Shown: piece by piece, positions 43,371-52,749 of the stretch
How positions within the stretch are numbered: the stretch's first letter is position 1
Layout: every line of letters starts with the position of its first letter
From: Hoeflea ulvae
GTDB lineage: Bacteria > Pseudomonadota > Alphaproteobacteria > Rhizobiales > Rhizobiaceae
Assembly: GCF_026619435.1 (NCBI RefSeq)
Contig: NZ_JAOVZQ010000001.1
Span: forward strand, 4,798,501 to 4,862,500
Reading direction: 5' to 3'
DNA: 64,000 nucleotides
Notes under the pieces: model-generated
Database searches by the model: none
Told to the model about the DNA's origin: nothing
The model's input: the letters and a program-made list of their open reading frames with translations, nothing else
Translations under genes and position numbers: made by a program

Positions 43371-44438
43371 TCATCCAAGCCGTTTTTCGGTGCTGCGGTC
43401 GAAGACATGCACCTGGCCGGCCTTGGGGGTGAGATGCATCATGTCGCCAGGACGGACGCTCAGCCGATGCGGGAAGGTGACCGTCAGCTCCTCGGCCTGC
43501 TTGCGCAGCAGGACCTCGGTCTGGGCACCGGTCGGCTCCACCACTGCCACCTGGGCCTTGAAACTGCCAGGCCCCGGCGCCTGGGCCACGTCGAAATCCT
43601 CGGGCCGTATCCCGATGCGGACGTCGCCGCTCTGCAGGTCGGAGGGAATCACGATCCGGTCACCATCACCCAGGATGGCGAAGCCCGGATCTCCGGCGCG
43701 GATTTCGGCTCCGAGGAAATTCATCGCGGGCGAACCAAGGAAGGATCCGACGAAGACGTTGCGCGGCCGGTCATAGAGTTCGAGCGGTGTGCCCATCTGC
43801 TCGATGCGCCCGTCCTTGAGCACGACAATGCGGTCGGCCAGCGTCATCGCCTCGATCTGGTCATGGGTGACATAGATGGTGGTCGTCTTCAGCCTCTGAT
43901 GCAGCTCCTTCAGTTCGCTGCGCATCTTGACCCGCAATTTGGCGTCGAGATTGGACAGCGGCTCGTCGAACAGAAACACCGATGGCTCGCGCACCAGCGC
44001 CCGGCCCATGGCGACCCGCTGGCGCTGACCGCCGGAGAGTTCGCGCGGATAGCGGCCCAGCAGGTCCGACAGGCCAAGCACATCGGACGCACGTGCGACC
44101 TTCTCGGCCTGCACCTCCTTGCTTTCTCCCGCCAGGCGCAGTGAGAAGGCCATGTTCTCGGCGCTCGTCATGTGCGGGTAGAGCGCATAGGACTGGAACA
44201 CCATGGCGATGCCGCGATCACGGGCGGCAACATCGTTGACTGCCCTGCCGTCGATCAGCAATTCGCCGCGCGAGATCGGTTCCAGGCCGGCAATCATCCT
44301 GAGCAATGTGGACTTGCCGCAGCCTGATGGCCCGACAAGCACGACGAACTCGCCTTCCTCGACCTTGAGGTCGACGCCCTGGATGACGTTGACCGTACCG
44401 AAGGATTTTCCCAGTCCCTTGAGTTCCACTGTTGCCAT
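43371..44438 (-). CDS. Sugar ABC transporter ATP-binding protein (MalK/UgpC type)
   Basis: A 355-residue CUT1-family ATPase. Walker A GPSGCGKST lies near residue 38, signature ELSGGQRQRVAMGRAL, Walker B VFLFDEPLSNLD and H-loop IYVTHDQ; the C-terminal third is the regulatory TOBE/OB part (IGIRPEDF). The ATG at 44438 follows GGAGG by 7 nt, and longer starts would overlap the upstream gene. It energises the two permeases at 47001-48700. Confidence 0.92.
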   Translation of the reverse strand: MATVELKGLGKSFGTVNVIQGVDLKVEEGEFVVLVGPSGCGKSTLLRMIAGLEPISRGELLIDGRAVNDVAARDRGIAMVFQSYALYPHMTSAENMAFSLRLAGESKEVQAEKVARASDVLGLSDLLGRYPRELSGGQRQRVAMGRALVREPSVFLFDEPLSNLDAKLRVKMRSELKELHQRLKTTTIYVTHDQIEAMTLADRIVVLKDGRIEQMGTPLELYDRPRNVFVGSFLGSPAMNFLGAEIRAGDPGFAILGDGDRIVIPSDLQSGDVRIGIRPEDFDVAQAPGPGSFKAQVAVVEPTGAQTEVLLRKQAEELTVTFPHRLSVRPGDMMHLTPKAGQVHVFDRSTEKRLG

Positions 44439-45459
44439 GATCAGGCCTCCATCCGGGGGGTTGCCTGCCCGACGCGGCAGGGTGACTGAAGTTGAAATCG
44501 AGCCGCGCCTGCCATGAGGCATTGGGTTCGAGCATCGGGCCGGCAAGGCTGGTGCCATCGCTGGCCCTGCCGGAACTGGCGGGCTCGAGAGCCAGAATAT
44601 TGCGCTTTGGCCGCGGGTCACTCCACAGCTGCACGAAGGGCAGCGCGGCGCTGGGTCCGGTCATCGACACATGCAGGCCGCGCCACGGACCGCTGGCGCC
44701 GCGCTCGAGTTCGAGACGGAAGGTGGGATCGTCGCCGGACGGGTGGCACTGGACCTGCGGTTTGCAGCAACCGGCGCCGGGCACGGGCAATTGTGCCGTC
44801 AGGCGATCGACGCCGTTGTGGCGCACGGTGGTGCCATGGCCAACGGCGGGAAAACCGAAATTGGTGTGATAGAGGATCTGCATTTCCTGCTCGGTCATGC
44901 CGATATTTTCCACCCGGTCGATGATCGCCAGGCTGCGTCGCCCGATCGGCGCCTCGATGCGCCGGGTCAGCCGAAAGCTTTCGCCGCTGAGATGCGCGCA
45001 GACCATTTCGCCCTCGGCATACAGCACCGGGACTGCGGCATCCCAGTTTTCGCCGCACGCGATCAATCTTGCGGGCGTGAGCGGCAGCCGCCCGTGCAGC
45101 GGTTGCCCGTTGCGGGGCTGACGGGTGTGGCTGAGCCCGCAGGTGACCAGAAAACCCGACAACGCCCGCTCGATGCCGGTTCCACCATCGCTTTCAGGGT
45201 CATGGCGGCCAGGCGCAATGTAGCCGTTGGGATGCTGCCAGGCGATGGGCATGCCCCCAAACCAAAGAGGGCCAATGTCCATCGAGCGGTCGCTCAGCAC
45301 CCAGAAATCAAGCCCTCCACCGGTGGAAAAGGCCAGGGCCCGCTGTCCCTGCTCGGGGCCGTCATCGAGCCTGATACGCCGCACCGATGCCAGCTGGCGC
45401 CGGTCGCCGGTATAATCGGCGAGCAGCCGGCGTTCGGGAATGGCCGCATGCGATGTCAT
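44218..45459 (-). CDS. DUF4432 / aldose-1-epimerase-like protein with a probably frameshifted C-terminus
   Basis: The uninterrupted frame gives 413 residues. About the first 335 resemble the DUF4432 (galactose-mutarotase-like) family: LDFWVLSDRSMDIGPLWF, YHTNFGFPAVG and WSDPRPKRNILALEP. The remaining about 80 run out of frame through the start of the ABC ATPase gene and look like non-protein sequence (Arg/Gln/Gly-rich). One extra base in the G6 run at 44455-44460 would bring in TGA at 44441-44443, 2 nt before the ATPase ATG, as expected for this compact operon. The likely true end is therefore 44441. Confidence 0.78.
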   Translation of the reverse strand: MTSHAAIPERRLLADYTGDRRQLASVRRIRLDDGPEQGQRALAFSTGGGLDFWVLSDRSMDIGPLWFGGMPIAWQHPNGYIAPGRHDPESDGGTGIERALSGFLVTCGLSHTRQPRNGQPLHGRLPLTPARLIACGENWDAAVPVLYAEGEMVCAHLSGESFRLTRRIEAPIGRRSLAIIDRVENIGMTEQEMQILYHTNFGFPAVGHGTTVRHNGVDRLTAQLPVPGAGCCKPQVQCHPSGDDPTFRLELERGASGPWRGLHVSMTGPSAALPFVQLWSDPRPKRNILALEPASSGRASDGTSLAGPMLEPNASWQARLDFNFSHPAASGRQPPGWRPDHGNSGTQGTGKILRYGQRHPGRRPQGRGRRVRRACRAIRLRQVHIAQDDCRPGTDLARRIADRRQGSQRCCRP

Positions 45460-46989
45460 TTCGCGGCCGCCAGATAAGGATCAAGCGACAGCCGTTCGAA
45501 GGCTTCGGCGGGGGCATCGAGATTGTGCATCATCTCCGCCATCAGCCGGCACATCCGCTCTTCGACCTCGGCATTCTGGATCGGGTTTTCCTGTCCGGGA
45601 TCGGTCGACAGATCATAAAGCCTGGTTTCGTTCTCGATGAAGGCGCCGGGGCCATAGGTGTCATACATCGCCGAACGGTGATCGACCGGCACCTTGAGAA
45701 GCGGCGCGCCCTTGGTGAAAGGCATTGCTGGTTCGAGCTCGGCCTTTGCCAGTTCGGCGGGATGGAAGAAATCGAAGATGTGGGTCGGCATCAGCGTGTA
45801 CTGGTAGATTTCCTGGCTCTTCAGATCCGGCGGGTAGCGGTGATAGGTATGGTGACCGTCGGTGATGTTCACCGCGCCGCCGAAGTATCCGTAGAGCACG
45901 GCACTGTGGCTGGAAGCCTCGCCGTCAATCAGCGGCAGCAGCGATTGCGACTGCATCTCGGCAGGGCGTGATGCGCCATGCAGATCGAGGAAGGTGGCGG
46001 CAAGATCAGCGGTCTGGGTGAGCGCCGTACAGCGGCTGCCTGCGGCGTCCGCACGCCGAGGATCATGCACGAACAGCGGAATATGGGCGATCTCCTCATA
46101 GATGTTCATCCGGTTCTTCGCCCAGAAATCATGTTCGCCGAGCAGGAAACCGTGATCGGTGGTCACCACCAGCGCCGTGTCCTTCCACAGATCGTGACGG
46201 TCAAAGGCATCGAGCAGCTTGCCAAGCAGCGCATCGCAAAGCGCGACGGTGGCATAGTAATTGGCGCGCAGCTCCTCGCATTCCTCCGGCAATTCGTCGA
46301 CCCGGCCATAGCGCGGCCAGTCGCGGATCGGACCGTCCCAGCCGGTGTCGAAAGCTTCCTTGAAGCTCGCCGGCGCGTGGAACGGCTCGTGCGGATCGAA
46401 GGTCTCAATCTGCAGCAGCCAGTCCTCGGCGGTGGCATTCTCGTCAAGAAACGCCAGGCCCGCGTCAAACACCTGAACCGAGGGAAAGTCCTTGTCTTCC
46501 TTGATGAACTCCCGGTTGATGACGTTTTGGGACTTGTAGTCCCTGCGCTTGGTCGAGAACTGCGCCTCGTGGTACTTTTCCTTCAGCCGTTCCCAGTGCG
46601 GCTGCACCATGGCCTTCCACGGATCTCCCTCCTGGCCACGGATGAAATCATAGCTGTCATAGCGGTTGTGATAGGTGGCGCCGCCGTCCTCCCAGTAATG
46701 GAAGTGGTCGGTGACCAGATGCGAATAGGTGCCGCCGCGCGCCAGGATTTCCGGAAACGCATTGTCGAAAGGTTCCATCGGCCCCCAGCTGCGGTGCAGG
46801 AAATTGAGCCGTCCCGTCAGCATGTCCCGACGCGCCGGCATGCAGGGCATGGAACCGACATAGTGCCGGTCGAACGTAACCGAGCGGCGGGCCAGCCGGT
46901 CGAAATTGGGCGTCGGGACCCGCGTCCCGCCATAGGGCGACAGCAGGTGGCGGTTGAGCGAGATCGAACAGGACGAATACGGTTTTCAT
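45456..46989 (-). pseudogene. Type I sulfatase with a frameshift near codon 10
   Basis: A sulfatase of about 510 residues. The expected N-terminus MKTVFVLFD starts at 46989, but the frame is broken at 46961-46966. Dropping one base there restores SLNRHLLSPYGGTRVPTPNF and joins the long frame, which by itself can only start at 46850. The formylglycine motif CMPAR lies in PCMPARRDMLTGR; metal-site residues appear in TTDHGFLLGEHDFW. Without the first about 50 residues the metal-binding aspartates would be lost. It is either a real mutation or a sequencing error. It overlaps the epimerase gene as ATGA. Confidence 0.75.
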
Positions 46990-47000
46990 GGCAGCCCCGG

Positions 47001-47828
47001 TTATTTTACGGCGCCCGAGGTCAGACCGCGAACGATGAACCTCTGGGCAATCAGGAGGAGAAGGAAGGCGGGCAGCATCGACAGGGTCGAGGCGGCTGCC
47101 ATCTCGGTGAAGGCAACTGTATTTTCCTGCGCGTATTTTCCGATTCCGATCGGCACGGTGGCGGTCTGCCGCTGCGCCAGCGTCAGCACCACCGGGAATT
47201 CGTTCCAGCTGAAGATGAAGCTGAGAATACCCGTCGCGGCCAGGCCCGGCCGGACGATCGGCAGCACCACATGGCGCAGGATCTGCGGTGTGCGCGCCCC
47301 GTCCATGGAGGCTGCATCGACCAGCTCGTTGGGCACGTCACGGATGAACACGCCCATCATCCACAGCGCCATCGGCAGGTTCAGCGTGGTATGCGCCAGG
47401 ATGATGCCGCTCAGGGTGTTGTCGAGCCCGAGCGAACGGAACATGGTGAACCAGGCGCCTGCAAGCGTGATCGGCGGCACCATGTGAAACACCACGGACC
47501 AGGCCAGGAGCGAGTGCAGAACCCAGGACGGCCAGCGCATGCGATACAGCGAATAGGACGCCAGCGTGGCCACGATGAGCACCAGGACCATGCTGGTGCT
47601 GGCGACGATGATGGAATTGAGGAAGTTGCGGGCAAAATCCGACGTGCTGTTGAAGATGGCCTCGAAATTGCGCCAGGTCGGCACGAACAGGAACTTGCCC
47701 AGCAACAGGTCGATCTGGTTCTTGAAGCCGGCGGCGACGATCCAGAGGAACGGGAAGATCACGATGAGCGCAGACAGCGACAACACGGCGTGACGGGCAA
47801 AGGTGGAAGTGGCGCTGTCGGAATGCAT
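47001..47828 (-). CDS. Sugar ABC transporter permease (MalG type)
   Basis: A 275-residue CUT1-family permease with six predicted helices and the cytoplasmic EAA loop PNELVDAASMDGARTPQIL. The first helix is SLSALIVIFPFLWIVAAGF. The ATG at 47828 overlaps the stop of the partner permease (TGATG); the GTG one codon earlier is ignored. It is followed after 11 nt by the start of the sulfatase gene. Confidence 0.92.
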   Translation of the reverse strand: MHSDSATSTFARHAVLSLSALIVIFPFLWIVAAGFKNQIDLLLGKFLFVPTWRNFEAIFNSTSDFARNFLNSIIVASTSMVLVLIVATLASYSLYRMRWPSWVLHSLLAWSVVFHMVPPITLAGAWFTMFRSLGLDNTLSGIILAHTTLNLPMALWMMGVFIRDVPNELVDAASMDGARTPQILRHVVLPIVRPGLAATGILSFIFSWNEFPVVLTLAQRQTATVPIGIGKYAQENTVAFTEMAAASTLSMLPAFLLLLIAQRFIVRGLTSGAVK

Positions 47829-48700
47829 CACGCGACCTTTCTGCGGCGGGAGATGCGACCGGCCACGAAAATCAGGATGGCAACGGTGGCAAAGGTGATG
47901 ATCGAGATCGCGGCGCCGTATCCCGGCCGGTCTTCGGTAAAGAACCGCCGGTAGATGGTGAAGCTCACCACTTCGGTCGAGGTTCCCGGACCGCCGCCGG
48001 TCAGCAGATAGACTTCGTCGAAAACCTTCAACGCCAGGATCATCCGGAATATGAAGGTGACGGCAATCGCCGGCAGCATCAGCGGCAGGGTGATGAAACG
48101 CAGTGCCTGCCAGGGCGACGAGCCGTCGATTCGTGCCGCCTCGTAAATGTCCTGCGGCAGGCTTTCCAGCGCCGCCAAGAGCAGCAGGAAACAGAACGGG
48201 GTCCAGTGCCAGACATCGACCAGGATGACCGAGGCCAGCGCCAGATGCGGATTGCCGAGCCAGTCCTGCGGGCTCATGCCCAGAAAAATGGCGGTCTTGT
48301 TGATGACGCCGAAATCATAGGAATACATCAGCTTCCAGATCGCGCCGATGATGATTCCGGGCACCAGAATAGGCAGCAGGAAGACGGTCCGGTAGAACAA
48401 CCGGCCGCGGGTGACACCGGTGGTCAGCAGTGCCAGCATGAACCCGAGCACCATCTGGATCGACACGGCGACTACGGCGAAGATCACGGTGTTGACAGCA
48501 CCGGCGCGGAACAGGTTGTCCTCAAAGGCTGCGGCATAATTGGACCATCCGACGGATTTCCAGACCGCTGCACGCTCGATCCATTCGATGTGATGGAAAC
48601 TCAGTGCGAACAGGTTGATCATCGGCACAATTGTCAGCGCCAGAAACAGCACGACTGCAGGCATAAGCGTCATGTAGCGCCAGAAGACATCGTTCTTCAT
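47828..48700 (-). CDS. Sugar ABC transporter permease (MalF type)
   Basis: A 290-residue CUT1-family permease with six helices, the conserved VFLLPILVPGIIIGAIWKLM and the EAA loop PQDIYEAARIDGSSPWQAL. It pairs with the 47001 permease. A GNRA-capped stem-loop separates it from the upstream binding-protein gene. Confidence 0.92.
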   Translation of the reverse strand: MKNDVFWRYMTLMPAVVLFLALTIVPMINLFALSFHHIEWIERAAVWKSVGWSNYAAAFEDNLFRAGAVNTVIFAVVAVSIQMVLGFMLALLTTGVTRGRLFYRTVFLLPILVPGIIIGAIWKLMYSYDFGVINKTAIFLGMSPQDWLGNPHLALASVILVDVWHWTPFCFLLLLAALESLPQDIYEAARIDGSSPWQALRFITLPLMLPAIAVTFIFRMILALKVFDEVYLLTGGGPGTSTEVVSFTIYRRFFTEDRPGYGAAISIITFATVAILIFVAGRISRRRKVA

Positions 48701-48727
48701 GGAGAAATCCCCGCGGTGGGTGGGTGT

Positions 48728-48751
48728 GGCCGCCCGGTTTCCCGGACGACC
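48728..48751 (-). promoter_or_regulatory. Stem-loop with GAAA tetraloop between binding-protein and permease genes
   Basis: On the minus strand GGTCGTCCGG pairs with CCGGGCGGCC (two G-U pairs) around GAAA. It lies 17 nt after the binding-protein stop. Such hairpins commonly protect the 3' end of binding-protein mRNA and give it excess over the permeases. Confidence 0.6.
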
Positions 48752-48767
48752 GCGCCTGGGAGGCGAG

Positions 48768-50123
48768 CTATTCGAGCGGCGGCAGCGTCGGCGCCGTGTA
48801 GCCGGAATCGGTCATCACCTTGGCGATTTCGGTCGCGGCCGTGTTGAGCGCTTCCTTGAGCGGCAGTTCGCCGGAAATCGCCTGGTTGAACCGGAGTTCG
48901 GTGATTGCCAGCACCTGGCTGGCTTCCGGAATGACGAAGGTCAGCCGTGCATTCGGGATCGAATCCGCTAGCGCCTTCATGTAGCGAAACTCCGGCTTGT
49001 CGGCGAGTTCCGAGGTCAGGACCGCACGGGACACCGGCGGTGAACCGGCCTCCGCATAGGCCCGCTGGGCCTGGTCTGTCTGGAACCAGGTCAGGAACGC
49101 AAGCGCTGCCGTCTTGCGGTCATCGGGAATGTTCTTCGGAATGCCTCCCAGCCAGTGGCCGAGCGGCGGCGAGGACGGATGCTCGGCGGTGCCCGGTGTC
49201 GGGGCGTAGTTGACCTTGCCGACAACGATCGAGTTCGCCGGGTCGTCAAACAGCGCAGGAGCCGGAACCCCCTGGATATGCGCAGCCTGTCCGGTTGCCA
49301 TGTTCTGGATCACGTTGGTCTGGGTCTGGCCTGCCGTTGACGGATGGCCAACCTCTTTCGCCAGCTTCAGGTAGGTTTCCATGCCGGCCAGCGTTTCGGG
49401 GCTGTTGACGGTGACGGTGTAGTCGCCGCCTTTCTGGTCGGCATACAATGCGCCGCCATGGGACCAGATATAGGGCAACACATCGAAAGTGACGTCGAAG
49501 GCGCCGCGCTGGCCGCGCTGGGAGATGCCGTACATCGCCGGCGGATTGTGAAGCGCCTTGGCATTGGCATAAAGCTCGTCCCAGGTGGTCGGCACGCTCA
49601 GGCCGTTCTCCTCGTAGAGATCCGAGCGGTAATGCAGGAGCGGCAGGAACGGATTGATCGGCACGCTCAGAATGTCGCCATTTGCGGCGTCGATCTGCTT
49701 GGTCTCCGAATTCCAGTAGACGGAATCATCGAAGGTGTAGATGTCGGGGTTGAGCTTGAAGCCGGCGTCGATATTGGTCAGCGGCTCCAGAAAGCCACCG
49801 GTGTAGAATTCGATGAAGAAGCCGGCGTTCATGATCAGCACATCATAGGGGCTTTCGCCGGTGCGGACTGCGGCACGCTGTTTTTCCAAGCTGCCCGCGA
49901 AGGGGTTGACGTCGAGATTGACGGTGTTGCCGGTTTCGGACTGGTAGAGTTCGACGGCCTTCTGGAAGCCGGCAAACCACGGCGACTGGTTGATGACGAT
50001 GGTCATCGGCACCTGATCGGCGGCCATGGCTGCGGTTGATGTCGAAACAAGCAGCAAGGCGGCAAGCGTGTGCCGTAACCTGCCGCGCAGCGAATGCGTC
50101 GAATTGATTGAAAAATGCCCCAT
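48768..50123 (-). CDS. Sugar ABC transporter substrate-binding protein (family 1)
   Basis: A 451-residue exported solute-binding protein. The signal peptide LRHTLAALLLVSTSTAAMAA ends before DQVPMTIV. The mature part shows PYDVLIMNAGFFIEFYTGGFLEPL and PLGHWLGGIPKN, typical of family 1 binding proteins of CUT1 systems. GGAGGAGG stands 5 nt before the ATG. With a sulfatase and an epimerase-like gene in the same operon, a sulfated sugar or oligosaccharide is a reasonable but unproven ligand. Confidence 0.9.
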   Translation of the reverse strand: MGHFSINSTHSLRGRLRHTLAALLLVSTSTAAMAADQVPMTIVINQSPWFAGFQKAVELYQSETGNTVNLDVNPFAGSLEKQRAAVRTGESPYDVLIMNAGFFIEFYTGGFLEPLTNIDAGFKLNPDIYTFDDSVYWNSETKQIDAANGDILSVPINPFLPLLHYRSDLYEENGLSVPTTWDELYANAKALHNPPAMYGISQRGQRGAFDVTFDVLPYIWSHGGALYADQKGGDYTVTVNSPETLAGMETYLKLAKEVGHPSTAGQTQTNVIQNMATGQAAHIQGVPAPALFDDPANSIVVGKVNYAPTPGTAEHPSSPPLGHWLGGIPKNIPDDRKTAALAFLTWFQTDQAQRAYAEAGSPPVSRAVLTSELADKPEFRYMKALADSIPNARLTFVIPEASQVLAITELRFNQAISGELPLKEALNTAATEIAKVMTDSGYTAPTLPPLE

Positions 50124-50247
50124 GGTTTCCTCCTCCAAATTGGCAGATCCACCGTCGATCCGAAATGCCGATGTGCCGGTGGATGTCTAAGCATGGTCAC
50201 TATGAAGCCCGCCATCGCATGCCTCAAATGATTATATTTTGCATGTC

Positions 50248-50264
50248 CATAGCCAAAAGCTATG
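50248..50264. promoter_or_regulatory. Candidate LysR-type operator upstream of the sugar ABC operon
   Basis: CATAGC-CAAAA-GCTATG is a perfect inverted repeat containing the T-N11-A core expected for LysR regulators. It lies in the 147-bp gap between the LysR gene and the binding-protein gene. Confidence 0.55.
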
Positions 50265-50270
50265 CCTGGC

Positions 50271-51194
50271 CTAATTGTGCGGGTGATCGCGCGCGATAAT
50301 GCGCAGTTTCTCGACCAGGAATTCGGCCGCCGGAGAAATCAGCACGGGCCTGCGGAAGATCAGGCCCGCCTCGCGTGAGGTCATCAGTTCCGGCACGTCA
50401 AGCCGCACCAGCCCGCTGCCTTCATTGGTCTCCAGTGTCGAGGCGGTGGTATAGGTCAGCGCATCCGACCCCCTGACCAGGGCCAGCAAGAAGGTGACAG
50501 AACTCGAGGTGGCCGCCGACAGCGGCGGCGGCTTGCCGAGCGAGATCAGCTTGCCGTCGAGCTTCCGCCGGGCCAGCGTGTGCGGCGGCGGCAAGGCCCA
50601 GGGCTCGACCAGCACCCGTTCTATTCCCGGGTTCTTCACCCCGTGAAGCGGGTGTCCGGACCGCGCGCAGACAACCAGATCGTCGCGCGAGAGAACCTCG
50701 ACCTCATAGGCATTGTTCTTCTCGTTCAGCGGCACCTCGGCAATGACTAAGTCAAGATCGCCTTCCGACAGTCCATGCAGCAGGCGCTCGTCAAATCCCC
50801 CCGTGACGGTGACCTGCAGGGCCGGCCGCTCGCTTAGGGCGGCGGCGACGGCTTCGGGCAGCAATCGCCGCAACCACGATGGCCCCGCGCCGACCCGGAT
50901 ATGACCGGTGCCGCCGGTGCGCAGATTGTCGATCTCTTCCACCGCATCGCTGACCTGCGCGACGACAAGACGGGCATGACGAAGCAGCCGCTCGCCGATA
51001 ACGGTGAGTTCAACCCCGTGCGGGCGCCGCTCGAACACGGCCGCGCCGAGCTGGTACTCGAGCAACTGGATTGCCTTGGAAAGCGTCGGCTGCGCCAGAT
51101 TGAGCGCCTTGGCTGCCTTCGACACCCCGCCGAGTTCGGCAGTCTGCAGGAAATAGCTCAGAAGGCGGAGATCTATGGATTTGCGGCTGTTCAC
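50271..51194 (-). CDS. LysR-family transcriptional regulator
   Basis: A 307-residue LysR protein with an N-terminal winged helix-turn-helix (ELGGVSKAAKALNLAQPTLSK, near residues 20-41) and a C-terminal periplasmic-binding-like effector domain. The GTG start follows GGAGG by 4 nt. It lies directly upstream of the sugar transporter operon on the same strand and probably regulates it through the palindrome at 50248. The neighbouring GMC/MFS operon is another possible target. Confidence 0.9.
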   Translation of the reverse strand: MNSRKSIDLRLLSYFLQTAELGGVSKAAKALNLAQPTLSKAIQLLEYQLGAAVFERRPHGVELTVIGERLLRHARLVVAQVSDAVEEIDNLRTGGTGHIRVGAGPSWLRRLLPEAVAAALSERPALQVTVTGGFDERLLHGLSEGDLDLVIAEVPLNEKNNAYEVEVLSRDDLVVCARSGHPLHGVKNPGIERVLVEPWALPPPHTLARRKLDGKLISLGKPPPLSAATSSSVTFLLALVRGSDALTYTTASTLETNEGSGLVRLDVPELMTSREAGLIFRRPVLISPAAEFLVEKLRIIARDHPHN

Positions 51195-51334
51195 TGTCCC
51201 TCCCGAGGTCGCACAATTACGCTTGAACTTGCCCCAAGCTGCGTCATGAGAGGACGATAGGCAATAGGAAACGATGCCGAGCGCCTATTGGCCGAGCCCA
51301 GTTTCAACTTTGCCGAGACTGGGGGCGACAGGGC

Positions 51335-52744
51335 TCAGGCAGGGCTGCCGCGTTCGGCGTCGGGCTCCAGCCGGGCCGAGGACTTCATGAACACGAAGGG
51401 CATCGCCGCCAGCACCAGCAGGCATTGCAGCAGGAAGATCGTCGAGTAGATTCGCTCGGAAGTCACGTCGACCAGTTCCATGACCGTCGTCATGATCTCG
51501 AAACCCTCGAGCCCCACTTCCGTGCCGATGACGATGACAAAGGCTATGAAGAACGCCAGCGAGGCGCTTTTCGAGCCGCTGTTGGAGCAGGCAAAAATCG
51601 CCGCCGTGATCAGCAGTCCCGAGCCGAAGCTGACGACCATTTTCGAACCGATGAACAGTTCGGAATAGGGATAGGACTGGTAGAGCAGGAAAGACCCCAG
51701 GCCGATCACTGTGATGAAGGCGCCCGCCAGCATCAGCGCCTGCTGCAGGTCGAAACGGGCGAGAATGGCGGTTGCCCCCATGGCGGCGACCACCTGCGCC
51801 AGCGCGCCAAGCGTGGCCCGGTCGGCAATCAGCGTGTTGGAACACAGATGCGCAAACAGATAGGCGGTGTCATAGAACCCCGTGGTGGCCGCATTGACCA
51901 GAAACATGAAGGCAAAGATGCCAAGCACCCCGGCATCCTGAACCTTGTTTGACCCAGCATTGACCGAGCTCTGTCGGCGCATGGTCACAAGGAAATACCC
52001 GAGCGCCAGAATGAAAACCACGCCGGCGATCAACGTATAGAGCGATGTGATGCCCGCCAGTGTCATGAGCATGGTTGCCGCCTCGAAGCTGACAAGTGCG
52101 GCCAGCACCGGCACCAGGCTTCCGCCGGCAGCCGGGCGCCGCTTCAGATCAGCCTCGACCCCGGCAGCGGGCGGCTTGACCAGCATAAGGCCGGCAATCA
52201 ACAGAAAGACCACCCCGGCAAAGCCGGTGAAGAACACTTCCAGCCCGTAGCGCGGAGCGACAACACGGACCAGTTGCGGGGTCACAAGAAAGGCCATCGG
52301 CATGGCGACGGCCCAGGTCCCGGTCAACAGCTTGGTGTGTTTCTCGCCGCCCCAGCCCGTCATCAGCTGCGCCAGGGGGGCCAGCGTCGCCAGTGAAAAC
52401 CCCAGAAGGGGAAACAGCAGGAACACACTGGCCGCGCGGGCCGCCAGCGGCGGCGACAGCCAGAATACCAGCGCCAATCCCAGACTGGCCATACCCGCAA
52501 CAAGACACATCACGCCGGCAAGCTGGCGGGGCGGAAACCGGGCAATCAACCGTGGCGCGACCAGCAGCGCCACCAGAACGGCACCGAGAAGCAACTCGAT
52601 GACGGCCGAGGTCTGGGTGACCGAAATCCGCAGAAAGCTGGCAAACACCCCTTCCGAGACAAACACGGTCGAGCTGACAACGGATCGCAGCCCGTTGCCG
52701 AACAGGACCAGGATCAGCAACAGCGGGAGAGAGGCCTTGGTCAT
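51335..52744 (-). CDS. Major facilitator superfamily transporter
   Basis: A 469-residue polytopic membrane protein with at least twelve hydrophobic segments, beginning LPLLLILVLFGNGLRSVVSS. The ATG at 52744 lies 5 nt after the GMC oxidoreductase stop, and longer starts would overlap that gene. A charged loop (VEADLKRRPAAGGS) separates the two halves. It is the last gene of the operon that starts with the multicopper oxidase. Substrate unknown; perhaps a product of the oxidoreductase. Confidence 0.85.
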   Translation of the reverse strand: MTKASLPLLLILVLFGNGLRSVVSSTVFVSEGVFASFLRISVTQTSAVIELLLGAVLVALLVAPRLIARFPPRQLAGVMCLVAGMASLGLALVFWLSPPLAARAASVFLLFPLLGFSLATLAPLAQLMTGWGGEKHTKLLTGTWAVAMPMAFLVTPQLVRVVAPRYGLEVFFTGFAGVVFLLIAGLMLVKPPAAGVEADLKRRPAAGGSLVPVLAALVSFEAATMLMTLAGITSLYTLIAGVVFILALGYFLVTMRRQSSVNAGSNKVQDAGVLGIFAFMFLVNAATTGFYDTAYLFAHLCSNTLIADRATLGALAQVVAAMGATAILARFDLQQALMLAGAFITVIGLGSFLLYQSYPYSELFIGSKMVVSFGSGLLITAAIFACSNSGSKSASLAFFIAFVIVIGTEVGLEGFEIMTTVMELVDVTSERIYSTIFLLQCLLVLAAMPFVFMKSSARLEPDAERGSPA

Positions 52745-52749
52745 CTTGC

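Noticed and set aside
45978..47954. 658-codon plus-strand frame opposite the sulfatase and permease genes
   Set aside because: Low-complexity Arg/Gly/His/Asp composition typical of antisense frames in GC-rich DNA, and no domain seen.
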